In this document: positions 58,116-64,000 of the stretch, piece by piece | How positions within the stretch are numbered: position 1 is the first letter of the stretch | Layout of the letters: each line of letters starts with the position of its first letter | Translations under genes and position numbers: made by a program | Notes under the pieces: generated by a model | What the model was told of the DNA's origin: nothing | The model's database searches: none | What the model saw: the letters and a program-made list of their open reading frames with translations, nothing else | Assembly: GCA_003215475.1 (NCBI GenBank) | Contig: QCKH01000004.1 | Location: 1-64,000, forward strand | Direction of reading: 5' to 3' | DNA length: 64,000 bases | Origin: Prochlorococcus sp. AG-409-L21 | GTDB taxonomy: Bacteria; Cyanobacteriota; Cyanobacteriia; PCC-6307; Cyanobiaceae

Positions 58116-58579
58116 TACAAGATAAATTAAATAGTTTAAGACCCTATGTTACTGGTTTAAGATTTGTGAAAGATCTTCCTGTGGTAGATTTAATCATAAA
58201 GGAAGGTTGGAATATGTTTGAATCAGATAAAGTTTCTTATAAACCTAGTGCGAACAATAAAAATTATTTTATGGTTTTCCCAAAGGATCCTAAAGATTCA
58301 ATTGATGATGTAGTTATACACGTAGAAAATGTTATTTCTATTAATATAGAAAAAGAGAACAAATTAGTTTTATTAAAGGCAAAAATTGAAGAGTTGAAAC
58401 TTTTATTTACAAATAAAGGGTTAAGTGAGTTAGAAACATTAAAATTTGTATTTCCTGATGTTACTGAACCTACGTTGGAAGATATTCCTATATCTACTAC
58501 TAGTAGACATAGTAAAAATGGTGTTGAATTACCACCTAAACAAAACACAAAGGAGGTTTTGGAAAAAGAGGAAAAATAA
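58112..58579 (+). CDS. hypothetical protein (155 aa)
   Basis: ATG 58112 (ATGA overlap with previous stop) preferred over 58055. Confidence 0.7.
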   Translation: MIQDKLNSLRPYVTGLRFVKDLPVVDLIIKEGWNMFESDKVSYKPSANNKNYFMVFPKDPKDSIDDVVIHVENVISINIEKENKLVLLKAKIEELKLLFTNKGLSELETLKFVFPDVTEPTLEDIPISTTSRHSKNGVELPPKQNTKEVLEKEEK

Positions 58580-58592
58580 TTCCTCTTTTTTT
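58563..58592. terminator. bidirectional terminator between convergent genes
   Basis: AAAAAGAGGA … TCCTCTTTTTTT hairpin with T-tracts on both strands. Confidence 0.7.
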
Positions 58593-58911
58593 ATGCTTCA
58601 AAATGTTCTTGTAAGGTATGAATCAACCAAGTAGTACCAGATAAAAGACAACTATCGAGAAATATAGATATATAGATATTATCTAAACCATTAGAATAAA
58701 AAGGCGAAAATTGAGTATAAGTACTTATTTGTGAACCAAGAGATAATATAAAACCTACCCAAAAAGGCATACACATCATACAACTAAACAATTTACCCCA
58801 AAAATCAGGTGATATTAGAGTGAGTTTATCCCTTAACCCCTCAAATATACTTCCATATACTATAATATTTGAAATTCCATAACACACTAAAATAGTTAAT
58901 ATAATTTCCAT
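58591..58911 (-). CDS. small membrane protein, DUF1360-like
   Basis: DKLTLISPDFWGKLFSCMMCMPFWVGFILSL CxxC/W pattern; hydrophobic. Confidence 0.65.
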   Translation of the reverse strand: MEIILTILVCYGISNIIVYGSIFEGLRDKLTLISPDFWGKLFSCMMCMPFWVGFILSLGSQISTYTQFSPFYSNGLDNIYISIFLDSCLLSGTTWLIHTLQEHFEA

Positions 58912-58957
58912 TTTTAATTATTTTTTTAATATTTATTATAAAACAAATATACTTAAA

Positions 58958-59383
58958 ATGCGGTTAATTGTAAATGAAAGACAATATAAAGAGTTATTAT
59001 CAAACCAAAAACAGAACCTAAGTACGGGAGATGAATGGGTAAACTATATTAGTGATTTCACAATAACCAATCTAGAAGATAAAAATTTACTAGAAAGTGT
59101 ACTAACAAATAATAATTTAAAATATAAATTAGGTAAGTTTAATTTTTATAAAAAATTACCTATAGATAATATTATTTTAAATGTTTATAGTGAAGAAAAC
59201 TCACCATTTAATTCCGAATTTGATGAAAGAGAAATATTTATAAATGAAAATAAACAGATAAAAAATGTCAATATTAATATTACTATAGATAAACTCCTAA
59301 CATTAGAAGAACAAATAGATAAAAATAATTTAAAGTTAACCTTACATAAAATAAAAGAGTGGTATGAAAATAATAATAAGTGA
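58958..59383 (+). CDS. hypothetical protein (141 aa), N-terminal MRLIVNERQYKELL tag
   Basis: Intact ORF; overlaps next gene by 20 nt. Confidence 0.65.
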   Translation: MRLIVNERQYKELLSNQKQNLSTGDEWVNYISDFTITNLEDKNLLESVLTNNNLKYKLGKFNFYKKLPIDNIILNVYSEENSPFNSEFDEREIFINENKQIKNVNINITIDKLLTLEEQIDKNNLKLTLHKIKEWYENNNK

Positions 59384-60365
59384 AAAGCAATTAAAAATAC
59401 TTAGAGAAGATAGTATATCTTCAGAAACTGACGTTGCATTAGATGATTTGAAAACTGCGGATCATTGGGTGGATGAGTTAGATGGTAAATATATTAAACG
59501 ATATAAAAAAAATAATGTGGATCACGTAAAACGTATACAGACAATGTTAACATTATTGGGTTACGATGTAGGACATTACGGTGATGGTGAACCAATGATA
59601 GACGGTATTTATGGACCGGACACCGCAGAAGCAGTAAGAGATTACCAAAAAGATGTATTCATTGAACCGATTGAGTGGGACTCAATTATTGGCCCTAAAA
59701 CGTATACGGAATTATATGATGACATAGAAGAATTAGGAGATGATCACGCTATGTCAGTAGAAGAGGTATTATTATTGGGGTTAGATGATGAAAACATTAT
59801 GGGGGATGAAGATGATCCACATTATGATGACGAGGAAGATGATGAAGAAGAGGAAGAAGAAAATGATGATTTTGAATATAGTGATGGGATAGAAAAGTGG
59901 TTCGCACCTATCTCAGAAGAAGGATCGGGATGGGAAATAAGGTATCACGATCATTTTGGATCTGGTAAATATGGTGCGAGTAGAGGTAATAGAATTCACA
60001 AAGGATTAGACATTATTTCAAATAAAGACGAAAAGGTATTTTCCCCTATGGATGGAAAAATTACGAGAACATTTCACCCATATAGTGATAAATGTAGATT
60101 TTTAAAAGGGGTAGAAATTGTAGGTGAAGGTGAATATTCGGACTATAAAATGAAATTAATGTATGTGGATTTAGAAGATAATGTAGATACTGGAGATAGT
60201 GTTAAAAAAGGAGACGTAATTGCCATCCAGCAAGATTTATTGGAGTGTTATCCACCCAAACATGGTAAAAGTATGACTAATCATATACATTTTGAAGTGT
60301 ACGAAAATGGAAGGAGTATTGACCCTGAACAAATAATAGATATGGAAAGACCTATAATGGTATAA
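59364..60365 (+). CDS. M23-family (LytM-like) peptidase with peptidoglycan-binding domain
   Basis: VKRIQTMLTLLGYDVG…IDGIYGPDTAEAVRDYQ; NRIHKGLDIISNKDEKVFSPMDGKI…SMTNHIHFEVYENGRSIDPE. Confidence 0.85.
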   Translation: MKIIISEKQLKILREDSISSETDVALDDLKTADHWVDELDGKYIKRYKKNNVDHVKRIQTMLTLLGYDVGHYGDGEPMIDGIYGPDTAEAVRDYQKDVFIEPIEWDSIIGPKTYTELYDDIEELGDDHAMSVEEVLLLGLDDENIMGDEDDPHYDDEEDDEEEEEENDDFEYSDGIEKWFAPISEEGSGWEIRYHDHFGSGKYGASRGNRIHKGLDIISNKDEKVFSPMDGKITRTFHPYSDKCRFLKGVEIVGEGEYSDYKMKLMYVDLEDNVDTGDSVKKGDVIAIQQDLLECYPPKHGKSMTNHIHFEVYENGRSIDPEQIIDMERPIMV

Positions 60366-60375
60366 ATTTAATTAA

Positions 60376-60753
60376 ATGAATAAATACGGAGGAGTTTTAT
60401 TAATTTGTGAGAAAAGTGGTAAGTTTTTATTGTTAAAACGTTCTGCAAAGTCCACATATCCCAAAACTTGGTCAATAGTATCTGGTGGTATAGAAAAAGG
60501 AGAAAGTCCATTAGAAGGGGTTAAAAGAGAGTTAAAAGAAGAAACCCAAATAGATAGTAACAATATTAAGTATGAATTTTTTGAACATCAAAATCAATTG
60601 ATACCATACTTTGATTTCTTTATTGGGTATTGTGATGAAGAATTTGAATGTAAATTAGATAATGAAAATATTGATTGGGGATGGTTTGATATAGAAAATC
60701 TACCAAAACCATTATTTCCTACCTTATATTCTTCACTAGTTAGAATTATTTAA
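60376..60753 (+). CDS. Nudix hydrolase
   Basis: Nudix box GGIEKGESPLEGVKRELKEETQI. Confidence 0.9.
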   Translation: MNKYGGVLLICEKSGKFLLLKRSAKSTYPKTWSIVSGGIEKGESPLEGVKRELKEETQIDSNNIKYEFFEHQNQLIPYFDFFIGYCDEEFECKLDNENIDWGWFDIENLPKPLFPTLYSSLVRII

Positions 60754-60766
60754 GTATAATTGTAAT

Positions 60767-60958
60767 ATGGATGAAATAGAAAGAGAACGATTTAAGATTG
60801 AAATCGATAAAGAAAAGACTGAATTAAAAAAAGAACAATTTATTAAAGAAATTAGATCTGGGTTAGGTGACCATATTAAAAAAAATGGTAATAAAATTAA
60901 TAGAATTGAAAAAACCAAATGGCAAAAATTTTGGTTAAAAATTAGAAAAATATTTTAA
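60767..60958 (+). CDS. small charged hypothetical protein (63 aa)
   Basis: Intact ORF. Confidence 0.55.
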   Translation: MDEIERERFKIEIDKEKTELKKEQFIKEIRSGLGDHIKKNGNKINRIEKTKWQKFWLKIRKIF

Positions 60959-60959
60959 A

Positions 60960-61181
60960 ATGAATTTAGAAAAAGTTTTAGATATTGCAAATGAATGTGT
61001 GAGTAATGAAACCATACCAACAGAAGGGTTAACCCTTATGTATTTTTTAGATGGAAAAACCCACCGACATTTAGATGAAGAATTGTTTTATAAAACTAAT
61101 AATAGTTTAAATTCGTTCCAACACAACAAAGAAATAGAAGTGAATATTGCAGGTATTACTTTTATTTTTAAAGAAAAATAA
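60960..61181 (+). CDS. hypothetical protein (73 aa)
   Basis: Intact ORF. Confidence 0.6.
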   Translation: MNLEKVLDIANECVSNETIPTEGLTLMYFLDGKTHRHLDEELFYKTNNSLNSFQHNKEIEVNIAGITFIFKEK

Positions 61182-61182
61182 T

Positions 61183-61214
61183 TTTGACATTATAAGAAAA
61201 ATTGTTTAACTTTA
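61183..61214 (+). promoter_or_regulatory. Bacteroidota-type promoter candidate (TTTG-N20-TAACTTTA)
   Basis: Same spacing, 16 nt before ATG 61231. Confidence 0.55.
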
Positions 61215-61230
61215 CACAAAAAGTTTACTT

Positions 61231-62292
61231 ATGCAAGAAGAAAATGAAATGGAAGATTTCATCGATTTTATATTAAATGATGAAGTAAAAGAAAAAGAAA
61301 AGGAATTGGGGTTAGAACATCCTAGTGTAGAATATGAAGAAAAAGAAAGAGAGGCTGCAGATAAAATTTTAGAAGAAAGAAGTATTGAAGAAAGATTATC
61401 TTATTATACATGTAAAAGATTTCAGGGCGATGAACGAGGTGTATGTGATAAAATAAATAAATTAGGTAGGTGGTTAAAAGAAAAAGATGGTTTAGATATG
61501 CAACCTATTATTGATACTTTATTGTCACCTTTAAGAGATAACAAAGATATGAATCCCGATTTCCAAAAACCATTAAAATATCTATATGAAACAGGTAAAT
61601 TTAATGATATAACAGAAAAAAATGGTATATACACTTCTCAAAGATTATTAAATTGTGAATTAGTGAGAAATGAAAAAGGAGAATGGGTTTTTGTAAATAA
61701 GTTAAACACTAGTTGGAGTGATTTGGCAGAATTACTTACAACGTTATTTATGCGAGGTGGTAAAATAGAGTTGTTAAAAAATATGAATATTACTGAAATC
61801 AAAAATTTTATGTATGATTTAAGAGTAAGTGGTAACCCTACTCGTAAAAATCCTCAAACATCACATTTATATAGATTATTGGATAAATATTTCGATGTTA
61901 ACGAATATGGGGATTATACATATAATACACGAAAAAATACTATCATAGGTGATGAGATTGAAGATTTAACTATAAAGTTATTAGAAAAACAAGGGTTTAA
62001 ATTATTGTATCACGGTAGTAATGGTAATTTTATTGATATGAAATATGGTATTGATATGATAATGGAATTAGAGGGTAAAGTTTATTTAATACAAGTTAAA
62101 AGTAAATCTAACGCAGCGAAGATGGCGATGGATTACCCTAGTTATAAGTATATTGATTTGTTTGCTGGTGAAACACCAGATAAGAATGGTATAATGTTAT
62201 ACGACAGAGATTCAATGAAAGAAGGTGAGTTCATTGCCAAAGATATCCTACAAGATAATTTAGATTATTTGATTAATAAGTATTCCAATTAG
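61231..62292 (+). CDS. protein with C-terminal restriction-endonuclease-like (PD-(D/E)XK) domain
   Basis: DEIEDLTIKLLEKQGFKLL…KYGIDMIMELEGKVYLIQVKSKS (D…ExK-like QVKSK). Confidence 0.6.
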   Translation: MQEENEMEDFIDFILNDEVKEKEKELGLEHPSVEYEEKEREAADKILEERSIEERLSYYTCKRFQGDERGVCDKINKLGRWLKEKDGLDMQPIIDTLLSPLRDNKDMNPDFQKPLKYLYETGKFNDITEKNGIYTSQRLLNCELVRNEKGEWVFVNKLNTSWSDLAELLTTLFMRGGKIELLKNMNITEIKNFMYDLRVSGNPTRKNPQTSHLYRLLDKYFDVNEYGDYTYNTRKNTIIGDEIEDLTIKLLEKQGFKLLYHGSNGNFIDMKYGIDMIMELEGKVYLIQVKSKSNAAKMAMDYPSYKYIDLFAGETPDKNGIMLYDRDSMKEGEFIAKDILQDNLDYLINKYSN

Positions 62293-62309
62293 GGGATATT
62301 TATTAATAT

Positions 62310-64000
62310 ATGGATAAAAAATCATTAGACATAATAGTAGAAGAATTCTTTGATACCGGTAAATTGGTATTAAATGAAAATTACTGGGATGATACAGTAA
62401 GAATATTTACTAATTTAAGAAATAATCCTCAAACCGTTGATCAGTTATTAGATAGATATGACAGTATCCGTAATGGTGTCTATTCAGATAGAATTGGAAG
62501 GTTAAACGATATGATGGTTAATAATGAAATATCCGTATTTGATTTTATTGAAGGTTTACAAAGTGATGAAGTTGATGAAGAAGAATATTCGGAAGATGGG
62601 GTTATTTTCCCAACAACTGACACTACTGAGGTAGAAGATGAAAAAGAGGTTGAAGTTTCTGACGAAGAATCTAAAGAAGAACCATTATATATTAGTGATA
62701 AAGTAGTAAAATTAACCAATCCCATACAAAGAAAAAATCAAATTAAAAAACAAAATAATACTCCTTTATTACCATTATCTAGAAATTATGATGGTGATAA
62801 AGATAGTGAGTTATATAAGTCTAATTTAAGATTGTTACAATATATTCTATGGAAAGGAGCCTGGACAAGAGAAGACATAGGTCCAACAGAAACTAGTGAA
62901 TTGAAAAATGAAATAGATAATTCCGAATTTGGGGAAATGACTGATATGTTACTTAGACTTTTCCAAACTATTCAAATGCAAAAAGAATATAAAGATAATA
63001 ATGAACCGGATTATATACTATATTTTAATGATGGGCAACCTTCTTTAGAATGGAAAGAAGGTAGTATACCTATGTCTGTATATAAAAATTTACCACAAAT
63101 ATATAAAAATGAAGGTATAGTAGATAAGGGGACATGGGATAAATTGATGAAAGTGATGGAGGAAAAAGAAATTATAAAATTAGAATTCATACCTAATTCT
63201 GAAGGTAATATAGATAGAATTGTTGATAAATCTCAGATAAAAACTATTGACGTAAATAATGATACCTTTGATGAAAGTAAGAGAGACATGTTTAAGTCAT
63301 TATCACTTAAATTTTTTAATAATTTACATAATAATGAAATATATAAAACGACATTCCAAAAACAATGGGGGGATTTACAACAAAAGTTTTTGAAGGGTAT
63401 ACAAAGAGTAAGAAAAATAGAAGAATTAGAGAAGAAAAAGGAAAAATTTTTAAATGGTTTAACTCTAGATTATAGAGAAAGAAATGAAAAAGGTATTAAG
63501 CGATATATAAAAGATAATTTTGATACCCCAATTACAGATTTAAAGTCCACATCAAATAATATAGATGTAGAACCCATAGAGTTTTGGGAGAATTATAAAG
63601 ATAGATGGGACGAAATTAATAGAAGAACAGGTGGTGGAAGTACTGAAGGAGAAAGAGAAAAGAAGGATTTACAAAAAGAATATGTTAAATATAGAAATCG
63701 AAGATCTACTATTGAGGGTATATATGAAAAAATAATTGATAAATTAAAAGAGGCATTGAGAGGAAGAATATTATCTATAAATGAAATTAACACCATATTA
63801 CATAATGTAAATGACTCATTATATGAAGTATTTGATACTGATAGACGACTTACCACACAAATAAACAATGCTAGAAACCTAATTAAGGATCTCTTTGATA
63901 AATTAAGTAAAAAGGATGATATAGATGTATATGACGTAGTAGATTTCTTAAAAAACATAAATACTAGAAAACTCAGTTATGATGTATACGAAAAAAGTTT
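62310..64000 (+). CDS. hypothetical protein, runs off the window (at least 563 aa)
   Basis: Open frame from ATG 62310 (MDKKSLDIIVEEFFDTGKLVLNENYW…) with no stop to the window end. Confidence 0.75.
   Translation, partial: MDKKSLDIIVEEFFDTGKLVLNENYWDDTVRIFTNLRNNPQTVDQLLDRYDSIRNGVYSDRIGRLNDMMVNNEISVFDFIEGLQSDEVDEEEYSEDGVIFPTTDTTEVEDEKEVEVSDEESKEEPLYISDKVVKLTNPIQRKNQIKKQNNTPLLPLSRNYDGDKDSELYKSNLRLLQYILWKGAWTREDIGPTETSELKNEIDNSEFGEMTDMLLRLFQTIQMQKEYKDNNEPDYILYFNDGQPSLEWKEGSIPMSVYKNLPQIYKNEGIVDKGTWDKLMKVMEEKEIIKLEFIPNSEGNIDRIVDKSQIKTIDVNNDTFDESKRDMFKSLSLKFFNNLHNNEIYKTTFQKQWGDLQQKFLKGIQRVRKIEELEKKKEKFLNGLTLDYRERNEKGIKRYIKDNFDTPITDLKSTSNNIDVEPIEFWENYKDRWDEINRRTGGGSTEGEREKKDLQKEYVKYRNRRSTIEGIYEKIIDKLKEALRGRILSINEINTILHNVNDSLYEVFDTDRRLTTQINNARNLIKDLFDKLSKKDDIDVYDVVDFLKNINTRKLSYDVYEKS

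Noticed and set aside
58446-58634. 62-aa ORF overlapping the end of 58112-58579 and the convergent minus gene
   Set aside because: Runs through a terminator hairpin and two better-supported genes
1-64000. CRISPR arrays, integrase or transposase genes, rRNA
   Set aside because: None seen on reading both strands; no phage integration module visible in this window

Overview
AT-rich window (64 kb) of a large, tailed, T4-like (myovirus-type) phage that probably infects a Bacteroidota/Flavobacteriia host. Nearly all genes are on the + strand. Recognisable blocks: (i) replication/recombination at the left: gp32-like SSB, UvsX/RecA-like recombinase, 5'-3' exonuclease, DnaB-like helicase, class II ribonucleotide reductase; (ii) a baseplate/tail block from about 8.6 to 36.1 kb: gp25-like and baseplate-J/gp6-like proteins, then very large proteins of 1637, 2711, 972, 735 and about 432 aa; (iii) a second replication/transcription block: RuvC-like nuclease, DnaG-type primase, cyclic-phosphate-processing receiver (cREC) protein, ECF sigma factor, two tRNAs, a ParB-like protein on the minus strand, PD-(D/E)XK nuclease, SbcD/gp47 and SbcC/gp46, and a primary-type sigma-70; (iv) a right-hand block rich in cell-wall hydrolases, membrane proteins, a spanin-like overlapping gene pair, a histone H1-like protein and a Nudix hydrolase. 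The main observations are: two distinct promoter-like motif classes (TTTG-N20-TAnnTTTR and ATATTTATA), several only 4-5 nt from the ATG; a flavobacterial surface-protein-type beta-propeller inside a tail gene; a Cys-rich 1637-aa virion protein with a membrane-like segment; repeated CC-containing modules in the 2711-aa protein; and possible prohead-targeting or processing tags shared by unrelated proteins. All assignments come from reading sequence motifs; no database search was run.
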